DNA from: Candidatus Skiveiella danica
GTDB taxonomy: Bacteria > Pseudomonadota > Gammaproteobacteria > Burkholderiales > Burkholderiaceae_C
DNA: 64,000 nt
NCBI GenBank assembly: GCA_016721925.1
Contig: JADKHE010000007.1
Coordinates: 1-64,000 of the forward strand
Direction of reading: 5' to 3'
Below the pieces are notes generated by a model that was given only the letters and a program-made list of their open reading frames with translations, was not told the origin of the DNA and did no database searches. Both the position numbers and the translations under genes were made by a program. This document shows, one piece after another, positions 16,303 through 26,687 of this stretch (position 1 is the first letter of the stretch; every line of letters starts with the position of its first letter).

Positions 16303-17597
16303 GCATGAGCCCCGAAAGTCAAGCCTTCGTGGTGTTTTCGGCGGGCATGCTGGTGCTCATGGGCATCGGCATGAACATGGGCCTGGCCCTGGTGCTGACC
16401 GGCGCCGGCATGGCCTGGGTGCTCAATTTCTGGGACACGCAGCTGCTGGCCCAGAACCTGGTGGCCGGTGTGGACAGCTTTCCGCTGCTGGCCGTGCCCT
16501 TCTTCATTCTGGCCGGCGAGCTGATGAACGCCGGCGGGATCAGCCGGCGCATCATCGACATGGCGCAGGCCTGGGTGGGCCACATCCGCGGCGGCCTGGG
16601 TTACGTGGCGATCGCCGCGGCCGTGCTGATGGCCAGCATGAGCGGCTCCGCCCTGGCGGACACCGCCGCGCTGGCCACCATCCTGCTGCCCATGATGCGC
16701 CAGCAGGGCTACCCGATGGCCACCTCCGGCGGGCTGATTGCCTCCGGCGGCATCATCGCGCCGATCATTCCGCCGTCGATGCCGTTCGTGATCTACGGCG
16801 TGACCACCAACACCTCGATCTCGGCCCTGTTTGTCTCGGGCATCGTGCCCGGCTTGCTGATGGGCACCGGCCTGATCGTCACCTGGCGCTTTGTGCTGCG
16901 CAAGATCGACCTGCCCAAGGGCCAGCCGCTGCCGATGCGCGAGCGCTTGAAGGCCTCGGGCAAGGCGTTCTGGGCCCTGCTGATGCCGATCATCATCATC
17001 GGCGGCATGAAGTCCGGCGTGTTCACGCCCACCGAGGCGGCGGTCGTGGCGGCCTTTTATGCCCTGATGATCGCGCTGTTTGTGCACCGCGAGATGAAGC
17101 TGCCCGAGATCTACGGCGTGCTGTTGCGCGCGGCCAAGACCACGTCGGTGGTGATGTTCCTGTGCGCCGGCGCGCAGGTCGCCAGCTACATGATCACGCT
17201 GGCTGATCTGCCCAGCGTGCTGACGCAGTGGCTGGGTCCGCTCGTCAACAACCCGCGCCTGCTGATGGCGGTGATGATGGTGGTGCTGGTGCTGATCGGC
17301 ACCGCGCTGGACCTGACGCCGACGATCCTGATCTTCGCCCCCGTGATGCTGCCGATCGCGGTGAAGGCCGGCATCGACCCGGTGTACTTCGGCCTCATGT
17401 TCGTGCTCAACGGCGCCATCGGCCTGATCACGCCGCCCGTGGGCACCGTGCTCAACGTGGTGGCTGGCGTGGGCCGCATGCCGATGCACAGCGTCATCAA
17501 GGGTGTCAATCCGTTCCTGGCGACCTACGTGGTGTTGCTGGCCCTGTTTGTCCTCTTTCCCCAGATCGTCACGCTGCCGGTGCAGTGGATGCGCTGA
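16299..17597 (+). CDS. TRAP transporter large permease (DctM), gluconate operon
   Basis: A 432-residue polytopic protein with about twelve hydrophobic helices. Family motifs seen include PFFILAGELMNAGGISRRI, GSALADTAALATILLPMM, ASGGIIAPIIPPSMPFVIYG and NGAIGLITPPVGTVLNVV. It forms the transport channel with the small subunit encoded just upstream (ATGA overlap) and receives substrate from the DctP protein encoded 40 bases downstream. Nothing is missing compared with normal DctM. Confidence 0.92.
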   Translation: MSMSPESQAFVVFSAGMLVLMGIGMNMGLALVLTGAGMAWVLNFWDTQLLAQNLVAGVDSFPLLAVPFFILAGELMNAGGISRRIIDMAQAWVGHIRGGLGYVAIAAAVLMASMSGSALADTAALATILLPMMRQQGYPMATSGGLIASGGIIAPIIPPSMPFVIYGVTTNTSISALFVSGIVPGLLMGTGLIVTWRFVLRKIDLPKGQPLPMRERLKASGKAFWALLMPIIIIGGMKSGVFTPTEAAVVAAFYALMIALFVHREMKLPEIYGVLLRAAKTTSVVMFLCAGAQVASYMITLADLPSVLTQWLGPLVNNPRLLMAVMMVVLVLIGTALDLTPTILIFAPVMLPIAVKAGIDPVYFGLMFVLNGAIGLITPPVGTVLNVVAGVGRMPMHSVIKGVNPFLATYVVLLALFVLFPQIVTLPVQWMR

Positions 17598-17636
17598 TCG
17601 TCAATTGTTCAACCTGTTTTTTACCTGGAGACTCTC

Positions 17637-18650
17637 ATGAAAATGCTTCGTCGTACCGTTCTCGCCACCCTGTCCGCCGCCACCCTGGCCGCTTCGATGG
17701 GGGCCATCGCCCAGGACATCAAGCCGCGCCTGATCCGCTTCGGCTATGGCCTGAATGAACAAAGCAACCAGGGCCGCGCCGTCAAGGTCTTCGCCGACGA
17801 GGTGGAGAAGCTGTCGGGTGGCAAGATGAAGATCCGCGCCGTGGGCGCCGCGGCGCTGGGCCCGGACACCCAGATGCAGCAGGCGCTGATCGGCGGCGCG
17901 CAGGAAATGATGGTGGGCTCCACCGCCACGCTGGTGGGCATCACCAAGGAAATGGCGCTGTGGGACACGCCTTTCCTGTTCAACAGCGCCAAGGAGGCTG
18001 ATGCCGTTCTGGACGGCCCGATCGGCCAGAAGGTGATGGACAAGCTGCAGGAAAAAGGCCTGGTCGGCCTGGTCTACTGGGAAAACGGTTTCCGCAACCT
18101 GACCAACAGCCAGCGCCCGGTGGCCAAGATGGAAGACCTCGACGGCATCAAGCTGCGCGTCATGCAGAACCCGGTGTACCTGGATGCCTTCAAGACCCTG
18201 GGCGCCAATGCCATTCCCCTGCCGTTCTCCGAGCTGTTCAGCGCGCTGGAGACCAAGACGGTGGACGGCCAGGAGAACCCGTACAACACCATCCTGTCGA
18301 GCAAGTTCTATGAGGTGCAGAAGTACCTCAGCGTGACCAACCACGTCTACAGCCCCTGGATCGTGCTGGTCAGCAAGAAATGGTGGGACCAGCTCTCCAA
18401 GGCCGAGCAGAAGGTGCTGCTGGACGCCGCCAAGGTCAGCCGCGAGTTCGAGCGCAAGGACACCCGCGCCGAAGCCGGTCGTGCATTGACCGACCTGAAG
18501 GGCAAGGGCATGCAGATCAACGAGCTGTCACCGGCCGAGTCCGCCCGCATGCGCGACAAGCTGACCAAGGTCAACGCCTTGATCGCCGCCAACGTCGGCA
18601 TGGACCTCTGGAACGAGACCAAGACCTCGCTCGACAAGATGCGCAAGTAA
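17637..18650 (+). CDS. TRAP substrate-binding protein (DctP), gluconate operon
   Basis: A 337-residue periplasmic binding protein with a signal peptide ending GAIAQ at about residue 25. DctP-family features include GYGLNEQSNQGRAVKVFAD near the N-terminus and LKLRVMQ-like KLRVMQNPVYLDAFKTLGA near residue 170, with the Arg that binds the substrate carboxylate. It has a good ribosome-binding site (CTGGAGAC). A GC-rich hairpin follows the gene. Being last of the TRAP genes and followed by a hairpin fits higher expression of the binding protein than of the permease. Confidence 0.9.
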   Translation: MKMLRRTVLATLSAATLAASMGAIAQDIKPRLIRFGYGLNEQSNQGRAVKVFADEVEKLSGGKMKIRAVGAAALGPDTQMQQALIGGAQEMMVGSTATLVGITKEMALWDTPFLFNSAKEADAVLDGPIGQKVMDKLQEKGLVGLVYWENGFRNLTNSQRPVAKMEDLDGIKLRVMQNPVYLDAFKTLGANAIPLPFSELFSALETKTVDGQENPYNTILSSKFYEVQKYLSVTNHVYSPWIVLVSKKWWDQLSKAEQKVLLDAAKVSREFERKDTRAEAGRALTDLKGKGMQINELSPAESARMRDKLTKVNALIAANVGMDLWNETKTSLDKMRK

Positions 18651-18666
18651 GCCGCCACGCGGCGGG

Positions 18667-18701
18667 GCGGGCCGGGGCCGTGTCATCGGTCACCGGCCCG
18701 C
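18667..18701 (+). terminator. GC-rich hairpin between dctP and edd
   Basis: Perfect 9-bp stem GCGGGCCGG / CCGGCCCGC with a 17-base loop, just after the TRAP binding-protein gene. There is no clear U-tract behind it, so it is more likely an attenuator or mRNA-stabilising structure than a full terminator. Confidence 0.5.
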
Positions 18702-18771
18702 CTGTTCCCTCCTTCACGCGGCGCCGCCGCCGGCCGGCCGTTCGCCGCGATCCCCCCAAGCACCCCCAGCC

Positions 18772-20589
<1,818 letters not shown>

Positions 20590-20661
20590 TCGGCGACCCG
20601 AATCCCGAATCCCGAAACCCCGATTGCCGCTCTTCACCGATCCGATGCCGACCAGGACCCC

Positions 20662-21330
20662 ATGACCGACGCCCCCCGCTCCTGCTTCGACCGCCCTGCG
20701 TTCACCTCGCGCGTGGTGCCCGTCATCGTGCTCACGGATGCGGCCCAGGCGGTGCCGCTGGCGCATGCGTTGCTGGAGGGCGGCGTGGACGTGATGGAGA
20801 TCACCCTGCGCCACGGCAGCGCGCTGGCGGCGATCGAGGCGGTGGCGCGTGCGGTGCCGCAGATGCATGTCGGCGCTGGCACGGTGACCCGGGTGGCCGA
20901 TGTGCAGCGGGTCATCGATGCGGGTGCCTCTTTCGCCCTGTCGCCGGGCTGCACCGAGGCACTGGTGCAGGCGGTGCGCGCGGCGCGCCTGCCCTTCATT
21001 CCGGGCGTGATGACGCCCAGCGAGGTGCTGGCGGCGCGCGAGCACGGCTTCACGCTGATGAAGCTGTTTCCCGCGGCGCAGGCCGGCGGGCTGGCGATGC
21101 TGCAGGCGCTCGGTGCACCGATCCCCGATGTGCAGTTCTGCCCCACGGGCGGCGTCAGTGCGGCAACGCTGGCCAGCTTTCTGGCCCTGCCCAATGTGGC
21201 CATGGTGGGCGGCTCGTGGCTCACGCCGGCCGATGCCCTGGCTCAGGGCGACTGGGCGCGCATTGGAGGGTTGGCGCGCGAGGCGACGGAGCTTGCCTTT
21301 CAAGGGCTGGATCGGGCAGCGAACCCGTGA
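20662..21330 (+). CDS. eda: KDPG aldolase (2-dehydro-3-deoxy-phosphogluconate aldolase)
   Basis: A 222-residue class I aldolase splitting KDPG to pyruvate and glyceraldehyde 3-phosphate. The Schiff-base lysine is in FTLMKLFPA, the catalytic Glu in MEITLRHGSAL, and the phosphate-binding segments GAGTVTRV and CPTGGVS are present. It lies about 70 bases after edd, last in the gluconate operon. The intervening DNA has a small direct repeat CCCGAATCCCGAATCCCGAA. Together with Edd this gives a complete Entner-Doudoroff branch. Confidence 0.92.
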   Translation: MTDAPRSCFDRPAFTSRVVPVIVLTDAAQAVPLAHALLEGGVDVMEITLRHGSALAAIEAVARAVPQMHVGAGTVTRVADVQRVIDAGASFALSPGCTEALVQAVRAARLPFIPGVMTPSEVLAAREHGFTLMKLFPAAQAGGLAMLQALGAPIPDVQFCPTGGVSAATLASFLALPNVAMVGGSWLTPADALAQGDWARIGGLAREATELAFQGLDRAANP

Positions 21331-21387
21331 ACGTGAGCTCCTTGGGTTCGGCGCGATATGCCGACCCGCGGCATCACCGCCGCAGCC

Positions 21388-22446
21388 TTATCGCGGGGCG
21401 TTCAGGATCTCTTTTTCCCAGCGCGCGATGAGGCGGCGACGCTCGGCACTGGCCCCGTATTTGGCCAGGTCGTAGTTGATGAATTTCGCGCCCTTCACAT
21501 TCGGCGCGCCTTCCGGCAAAGGTGTATTGCGGTTGGACGGGAACTGGTACGAACGGGAGGTGGCCGCCACGCGCTGGCCGGAAGGGGACAAGGCCCATTC
21601 AAAAAATTTCTTCGCCTCCTCCGGATGGGGCCCGCCCTTGATCAGGCTCATGGCGCCGACGCTGTAGCCGGTGCCCTCGCAGGGCACCACATAGGCCACC
21701 GGGTACTTCAGCTCCGCTTCCTGCGCGGCGTTGTGCAGAAAACTCACCGACAGGGCGCTTTCACCCTTGGCGACCGCCTTGATGGGACCCAGCCCCTGGC
21801 GGGAATAGGCGCTGACGTTGGCATTCATCGCCTGCATGAACTTGAATGCGGCTTCCTCCCCCATGATCTGCACAAAGGTGGCGATCGCCACGTAGCTGGT
21901 GCCGCTGGACTGTGCGTTGGCCATCTGTACCTCGCCGCGGTAGGCGGGATTGGCCAGGTCTTTCCAGCATTTGGGCGCCGCGAGTTTCTTCTTCGCCAGA
22001 ATCTCGGTGTTGTACGCAATCCCGAGCACTTCCGAATACAGACCCACTGTCTTGTATCCCGATGCCTTGGCGGCGTCCTGCGCCCAAGGGTAGAGCTGGG
22101 AAAGCTGCGGTGACTTGTATTCGGCCAGCAAGCCCTGTTCGGCCGCCTGGAAGTGCGGATCTGCGGTGCCGCCAAACCAGACATCGACCCGCGGACGTTC
22201 TTTCTCGGCCACGATCTGGGCATAGGATTCGCCGGTGGGCTTGTTGATCACGCTCACGGACACCCCGTGCAACCGTTCATAGACCGCCGCGGCGCTGCGA
22301 CACCATTCGGGGTTCATGCTGCACAGGACGTTGACCTGGGCGGCCTGGGCGCTTGCGACCCAGGCCGAAACGAGCAGCAATCCCGTACCGACCAGCCGCC
22401 GGACCGGCCGGTTTCTCGTGGGGTGCCGATGGTGCGTCTTCGTCAT
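21388..22446 (-). CDS. orphan ABC transporter substrate-binding protein
   Basis: About 352 residues from MTKTHHRHPTRNRPVRR; this start has AAAGG upstream, whereas the longer frame from 22542 lacks a signal-like N-terminus. The signal peptide ends VASAQA. The mature part resembles ferric/polyamine/phosphonate-type binding proteins (type 2 periplasmic fold): DVWFGGTADPHFQAAEQGLL, GIAYNTEILAKK, GYSVGAMSLIKGGPHPEEAK and PSNRNTPLP. No permease or ATPase gene is adjacent, so it either works with a transporter elsewhere or serves as a sensor partner. Substrate not assignable; iron is one possibility. Confidence 0.75.
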   Translation of the reverse strand: MTKTHHRHPTRNRPVRRLVGTGLLLVSAWVASAQAAQVNVLCSMNPEWCRSAAAVYERLHGVSVSVINKPTGESYAQIVAEKERPRVDVWFGGTADPHFQAAEQGLLAEYKSPQLSQLYPWAQDAAKASGYKTVGLYSEVLGIAYNTEILAKKKLAAPKCWKDLANPAYRGEVQMANAQSSGTSYVAIATFVQIMGEEAAFKFMQAMNANVSAYSRQGLGPIKAVAKGESALSVSFLHNAAQEAELKYPVAYVVPCEGTGYSVGAMSLIKGGPHPEEAKKFFEWALSPSGQRVAATSRSYQFPSNRNTPLPEGAPNVKGAKFINYDLAKYGASAERRRLIARWEKEILNAPR

Positions 22447-22568
22447 GTTTCCCAGCCTTTGTCTCAAGCCAAACCGATGTTCTGGAAAAGGCATTGTGCC
22501 GGAGTCCGGTTGTTTCCAGCCGTTCCTCTGCGCCTGGGGCAAGTCCCTGGAGCCCGTTTTTCCCTCGG

Positions 22569-23651
22569 CTACGGCACGATGGTCGTGAACAGGTAGACCG
22601 CGAAGATCACCAGATGCACCACGCCCTGCAGCACGGTGGTGCGGCCGGTGCCCAGCGACAGGGTGGCCACCATCAGCGAAAGGAGCAGCAGGACGGTGGA
22701 CTTCGGGTCGATGCCCAGCGTCAGCGTCCAGCCCGTGGCCAGCGCGACGATGGCCACGGCAGGAATCGTCAGCCCGATGCTGGCCAGCGCCGAACCGATG
22801 GCCAGGTTCAGGCTGGTCTGCAGGCGGTTGGCCCGGGCGGCGCGCAGGGCGGCCAGCGCTTCGGGCAGCAGCACCACGGCCGCGATGATGATGCCGACCA
22901 GCGCCTTGGGTGCGCCCGCGGCGGCCACGGCCGCCTCAATGCTTGGCGACAGGGCTTTGCCCAGAAGCACCACCGCCGCGAGGCAGGCCAGCAGCAGGCC
23001 GCCGGCCAGGGCGGTGGCGCCAGGGCCGGGGCGTTCGGCATGCGCGGTGGCATCGGTGGCTGCCTCGGCCGGCAGGAAGTAGTCGCGGTGCCGAACCGTC
23101 TGCACCAGGGCGAAGGTCCCGTACAGCACCAGCGAGATCACGGCGATGAAGGCCAGCTGGCTTGGGTTGTAGACCGGCCCGGGCAGGCTGGTCGTGAAGT
23201 TGGGCAGCACCAGGGTGAGCACGGCGATCGCGGCCAGGGTGGCCAGCGAGGCGCTGACCCCGTGCTGACCAAAGCTCTGCTCCCGATGGCGGCTTCCGCC
23301 GACCAGCAGACACAGGCCGACGATGCCGTTGAGGATCAGCATCACGGCGGCAAACACCGTGTCTCGCGCCAGCGCGCCGGTGCTGGCTCCGCCGGCCAGC
23401 ATCAGCGAGACGATCAGCGCCACCTCGATCACCGTGACGGCCAGCGCCAGAATCAGCGTGCCGAAGGGTTCACCCACGCGGTGCGCCACCACTTCGGCAT
23501 GGTGCACGGCCGCCAGCACGCTGGCGAACAGGCCAAAGGTCATGAGCAGCGCGTACCAGCCGCCGGTGCCCAGCAGGCTGCCGGCAAGGATCAGCCAGCC
23601 CGCGATCGGGGCAGCGAGGGTCCAGGCAGGGATGAAGCTCATCTTTTTCAT
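22569..23651 (-). CDS. chaA: calcium/proton (or cation/proton) antiporter, ChaA type
   Basis: A 360-residue inner-membrane protein from MKKMSFIPAW with about eleven helices in two CaCA repeats. The first repeat has the motif GEPFGTLILALAVTVIEVAL; the second has LLPEALAALRAARANRLQTS and NLAIGSALASIGLTIPAVA. Acidic residues in these helices bind cations in the family. ChaA proteins exchange Ca2+, Na+ or K+ for protons. The longer frame from 23729 starts in low-complexity sequence and is not preferred. Single gene. Confidence 0.85.
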   Translation of the reverse strand: MKKMSFIPAWTLAAPIAGWLILAGSLLGTGGWYALLMTFGLFASVLAAVHHAEVVAHRVGEPFGTLILALAVTVIEVALIVSLMLAGGASTGALARDTVFAAVMLILNGIVGLCLLVGGSRHREQSFGQHGVSASLATLAAIAVLTLVLPNFTTSLPGPVYNPSQLAFIAVISLVLYGTFALVQTVRHRDYFLPAEAATDATAHAERPGPGATALAGGLLLACLAAVVLLGKALSPSIEAAVAAAGAPKALVGIIIAAVVLLPEALAALRAARANRLQTSLNLAIGSALASIGLTIPAVAIVALATGWTLTLGIDPKSTVLLLLSLMVATLSLGTGRTTVLQGVVHLVIFAVYLFTTIVP

Positions 23652-23783
23652 GGTCGGTGGTTTCCGGCGGTGCGTGGCGATGGGCCCGGCAGGTGCGAAG
23701 GCGGCCAGCGCATCGCCTCGTGCCTGCACTGTAACCAGAGACCCGCGTGGTGGCCGTTGCGCAGGGCTTTTCTCCGGGTTTTG

Positions 23784-23835
23784 GGTCCGAATTGGTGCTT
23801 TCCCAGCGTCTTTTGGCCGTGGCGTGCTATGAAAT
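23784..23835 (+). repeat. dispersed 55-bp element, copy C
   Basis: Core TTTCCCAGCGTCTTTTGGCC with GTGCTATGAAA downstream and GAATTGG upstream. It is located between the antiporter and the 3' end of the IclR gene. Confidence 0.65.
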
Positions 23836-23859
23836 CAGGACCTGCAGGGTGGGGATGTT

Positions 23860-24651
23860 TCAGAGCACGTGGCGGGCCGCCCGCGCCGTGGCCTGCAGCG
23901 GGGGCAGCAGGCGGGCCAGGGCCTCGGCCGCGCTTTCGCCCTGCATCAGCAGCGTGACGCCCAGCGCCCCCACCACTGTGCCCTGCAGGTCCAGCAGAGG
24001 CACGGCCAACCCGCGCTGGCCCGGCGCCAGTTGCTGCTCCGACAGCGCCCAGCCCTGTTCGCGAATGCTGGCCAGCGTCTCGCGCAGGCGCGCCTTTCGG
24101 GTCTGGGTGAACGCGGTGCGGGGTGTGAGGTCGGTCGTGGCCAGCCAATCGTCCAGCGCCTCGGGTGCCTGCGCGGCCAGCAGCACCTGGCCGGTTGCGG
24201 TGAGGCGCGCCGGCACGCGCGCGCCCAGCACGTAGCCCGTGTTCAGGGCGGCCTGCGGCCCGTTGCGCGCGATCGTGACCACCTCGTCGCCGTCCAGCAC
24301 GGCCAGGTAGGCGGGCTCGCCAGTGGCCGAGGAGATCCGCTGCAGGAAAGGCTGTACCGCGCGCGCCAGGCGGGACGACTGCAGGTAGCCGTGCCCCAGG
24401 CGCAGCATCCGCGGCGTCAGCCAGTAGAGCTTGCCGTCGGTGGCCACGAAGCCGAGATGGGCCAGCGTCAACAGCAGCCGACGCGCCACGGTGCGGCTCA
24501 GACCGCAGCGCAGGCCGGCCTGGCTGGCGGTCAGCCGGGGATGGTCCTCGTCAAAGGCCTGCAGCAGGGTCAGGCCTTTTTCCAGCCCGGCAATCCAGTC
24601 CCGGCGCTGCAGCGCCGGGTTGTCGGTGGCGAAGGGCTCTATGGGCGACAT
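23860..24651 (-). CDS. IclR-family regulator (PcaR/PobR-like)
   Basis: A 263-residue regulator. The winged helix-turn-helix lies in residues 20-85 (WIAGLEKGLTLLQAFDE; RCGLSRTVARRLLLTL) and the IclR ligand domain follows (LARAVQPFLQRIS; LNTGYVLGARVPARLTATGQ). Its N-terminal half reads like the protocatechuate/beta-ketoadipate regulators PcaR and PcaU. It is divergent from the dehydroshikimate operon at 24837, whose product would be protocatechuate, which fits. A near-perfect IclR operator lies in the shared promoter 46-62 bases upstream of its start. Confidence 0.85.
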   Translation of the reverse strand: MSPIEPFATDNPALQRRDWIAGLEKGLTLLQAFDEDHPRLTASQAGLRCGLSRTVARRLLLTLAHLGFVATDGKLYWLTPRMLRLGHGYLQSSRLARAVQPFLQRISSATGEPAYLAVLDGDEVVTIARNGPQAALNTGYVLGARVPARLTATGQVLLAAQAPEALDDWLATTDLTPRTAFTQTRKARLRETLASIREQGWALSEQQLAPGQRGLAVPLLDLQGTVVGALGVTLLMQGESAAEALARLLPPLQATARAARHVL

Positions 24652-24696
24652 GGCGGCCTCAAGGTGGGAGCGGGGCGTGGTGGATAACCCTGAAAA

Positions 24697-24713
24697 CGTT
24701 CGATTATCGAACG
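24697..24713. promoter_or_regulatory. IclR-type operator palindrome
   Basis: CGTTCGATTATCGAACG, a perfect 8-1-8 inverted repeat. Known PcaR/PobR sites have a half-site close to GTTCGATAATCGCAC, so this fits the neighbouring IclR regulator. It lies between the divergent start codons. Confidence 0.8.
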
Positions 24714-24723
24714 AAAAGTAAAT

Positions 24724-24739
24724 AACTGGTTCGTTTTAT
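24724..24739 (+). promoter_or_regulatory. shared motif AACTGGTTcGTTTTAT (site 1)
   Basis: This 16-base sequence matches the one at 37631-37646 in front of the TRAP/aroE operon at 15 of 16 positions. Its core ACTGGTTCGTT also occurs exactly at the TetR gene start (38376-38386). Probably a TetR operator controlling the dehydroshikimate operon. Confidence 0.6.
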
Positions 24740-24836
24740 TTCGGCCACACCCTACAGTCCGCGGCGTGCGTTCGCCAGGCCCGGACGTGCCCGCCGCGCT
24801 GGCCGCGGCATTCGGACCGGCCCAAAAGGACTCCCC

Positions 24837-25727
24837 GTGACGGAAGCAGACGACCGCGAAGCGATCAACGAGCCGGCCAACCCGCTGGGCATGGAAGGCA
24901 TCGAATTCATCGAATACGCCACCGCCCGGCCCCAGGCCCTGGGCCAGGTGCTGGAGACGTTGGGCTTTCGCCCGATCGCGCGGCACCGCTCGCGCGAGGT
25001 GCTGCTGTACCGCCAGGGCGGCATCAACGTCATCGTCAATGCCCATGGGGGTGGCGCAGGGCAGGGCGGCACGCTGGACGACAAGCCGGTCATCGCCGCC
25101 GTGGCACTGCGGGTGCGTGACGCGGCCGCGGCCTACGGGCGCGCGCTGGAGCGCGGCGCCTGGGCGGTGCCGATCCGCGTGGAAGTGATGGAGCTCAACA
25201 TTCCGGCGGTGCACGGGCCGGGCGGCAGCCGCATCTACTTCGTGGACCGCCACCGCGAGTTCTCGATCTACGACGTGGACTTCGTGCCGATTCCGGGTGT
25301 GGACCCGCACCCACCCGCACTGGCCGGCCTGCATTTCTTCGGCATCGTGCAGTACATCGGCAACGGCCGCACCGAGGACTGGACCGATTTCTACCGCGAG
25401 CTGTTCGGCTTCAATGCGCTGCCGGCCGAAGCTGCCTTCGGCATCCTGCCCAAAGGGCGCATCCTGCGCAGCCCGTGCCCGCAGGCCTCGGCTTTCTACC
25501 TGCAGCTGATCGAGCCCGAGCCCGGCATTCTGGAGGTGGACGACACCGAATGCTTCCAGCGCGTGGCCCTGGGCACGGCCGATGTGCTGGCCACCGTGGC
25601 CGAGCTGCGCACCCGTGGCGTGAGTTTTGTGGAGTCGGGCCGCGTGCATTCGGAAGACCGCGGCGCACTCACGCAGACCCGCCTGGGCGGCGTGTCGCTC
25701 GAGCTGGTCCATCACGTTCGAGGCTGA
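24837..25727 (+). CDS. VOC / hydroxyphenylpyruvate-dioxygenase-like protein
   Basis: A 296-residue two-module VOC protein starting at GTG 24837 with AAGGA 7 bases upstream. The first module contains FIEYATARPQALGQVLETLGF; the second begins GLHFFGIVQYIGNGRTEDW and ends LGGVSLELVHH. It resembles the C-terminal half of QuiC-type 3-dehydroshikimate dehydratases; here it is a separate gene just before the dehydratase gene (5 bases apart). In true hydroxyphenylpyruvate dioxygenase the second metal His lies in a QH(I/V)A motif; here that place reads FQRVAL, so a His is missing and dioxygenase activity is doubtful. Probably a partner of the dehydratase. Confidence 0.75.
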   Translation: MTEADDREAINEPANPLGMEGIEFIEYATARPQALGQVLETLGFRPIARHRSREVLLYRQGGINVIVNAHGGGAGQGGTLDDKPVIAAVALRVRDAAAAYGRALERGAWAVPIRVEVMELNIPAVHGPGGSRIYFVDRHREFSIYDVDFVPIPGVDPHPPALAGLHFFGIVQYIGNGRTEDWTDFYRELFGFNALPAEAAFGILPKGRILRSPCPQASAFYLQLIEPEPGILEVDDTECFQRVALGTADVLATVAELRTRGVSFVESGRVHSEDRGALTQTRLGGVSLELVHHVRG

Positions 25728-25732
25728 TCACG

Positions 25733-26641
25733 ATGAACCCCCTGCAAGGCAACATCGACGATTTCGGGATGGACACCATCTCGCTGGCCGGTCCGCTGGA
25801 GGCCAAGCTCAAAGCCATCCGCGAGGCCGGTTTCAGCCAGATCATGCTGTCGGCGCGCGACATCGTCGGCCACCCGGACGGGCTGGACGCCGCCGTTCAG
25901 GCCGTGCGCGCCAGCGGCCTGCGTGTGACCGGCTTTCAGGTGCTGCGCGACTTCGAGGGCCTCTCCGGCCACCTGCACGACTACAAGGTCGACATCGCCA
26001 AGTCCATGCTGGAGATGTGCGCCGCACTGGGCTCGAAGATCCTGCTGGTCTGCTCGTCGACCTCGGTCCACGCCACGCAGGATCTGGACGCCATTGCCAA
26101 AGACCTGCGCAAGCTGGCGATGCTGGCGATCCCGCTGGGCATCCAGGTGGCCTATGAAGGGCTGTCGTGGGGCCGCACCATCAATGAGTTCACCACCGCA
26201 TGGGAGGTGGTCAGCCGCGCCGACGTGCCGAATCTCGGCCTGGGGCTGGACTCCTTCCACCTGTTCGCCACCCAGACGCCGCTGGAAGACCTGGAACTGC
26301 TCGACCCCGAAAAGATTTTCCTGGTGCAGCTGGCCGACTTCATGTGGCAGGAGATCCGTTCGGTGGAGGAGCGCATCACCACCGCGCGCCATTTCCGTGT
26401 GTTCCCCGGCGAGGGCGTGCACAGCGAGGCGCTGGCCGACCTGGTGCGCCGCCTGCACGCGCTGGGCTACCGGGGCGACTACAGCTTCGAGGTCTTCAAC
26501 GACGACTACCAGCAGATTCCGCTGCCCGTGGTGGCGCAGCGCGCGCGCCGCTCGGCGCTGTGGCTCGGCGAGGACGTGCTGCGCCGCTCGGTGCCGCTGC
26601 CGAACCAGATGCGGCTGCGCGCGCGCGCAGCCGCCCGGTAG
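25733..26641 (+). CDS. 3-dehydroshikimate dehydratase (sugar-phosphate isomerase/epimerase fold)
   Basis: A 302-residue TIM-barrel protein of the AP-endonuclease-2 superfamily, matching the N-terminal domain of QuiC/AsbF-like dehydratases that turn 3-dehydroshikimate into protocatechuate. The likely metal ligands are all visible: Glu in VAYEGLSWG, Asp in LGLDSFHLF, Gln in LVQLADF and Glu in YSFEVFND. ATG 25733 lies 5 bases after the VOC gene. AroQ follows 46 bases later. Assignment rests on this context plus fold; a sugar isomerase is the alternative. Confidence 0.8.
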   Translation: MNPLQGNIDDFGMDTISLAGPLEAKLKAIREAGFSQIMLSARDIVGHPDGLDAAVQAVRASGLRVTGFQVLRDFEGLSGHLHDYKVDIAKSMLEMCAALGSKILLVCSSTSVHATQDLDAIAKDLRKLAMLAIPLGIQVAYEGLSWGRTINEFTTAWEVVSRADVPNLGLGLDSFHLFATQTPLEDLELLDPEKIFLVQLADFMWQEIRSVEERITTARHFRVFPGEGVHSEALADLVRRLHALGYRGDYSFEVFNDDYQQIPLPVVAQRARRSALWLGEDVLRRSVPLPNQMRLRARAAAR

Positions 26642-26687
26642 CCATCGCCTACCATTGACATCTGTGCCCCGATTTGAAAGACACCCG

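Noticed and set aside
24837..25727. Naming the VOC gene 4-hydroxyphenylpyruvate dioxygenase
   Set aside because: A metal-binding His of the HPPD family appears replaced by Arg, and the gene is in a dehydroshikimate operon.
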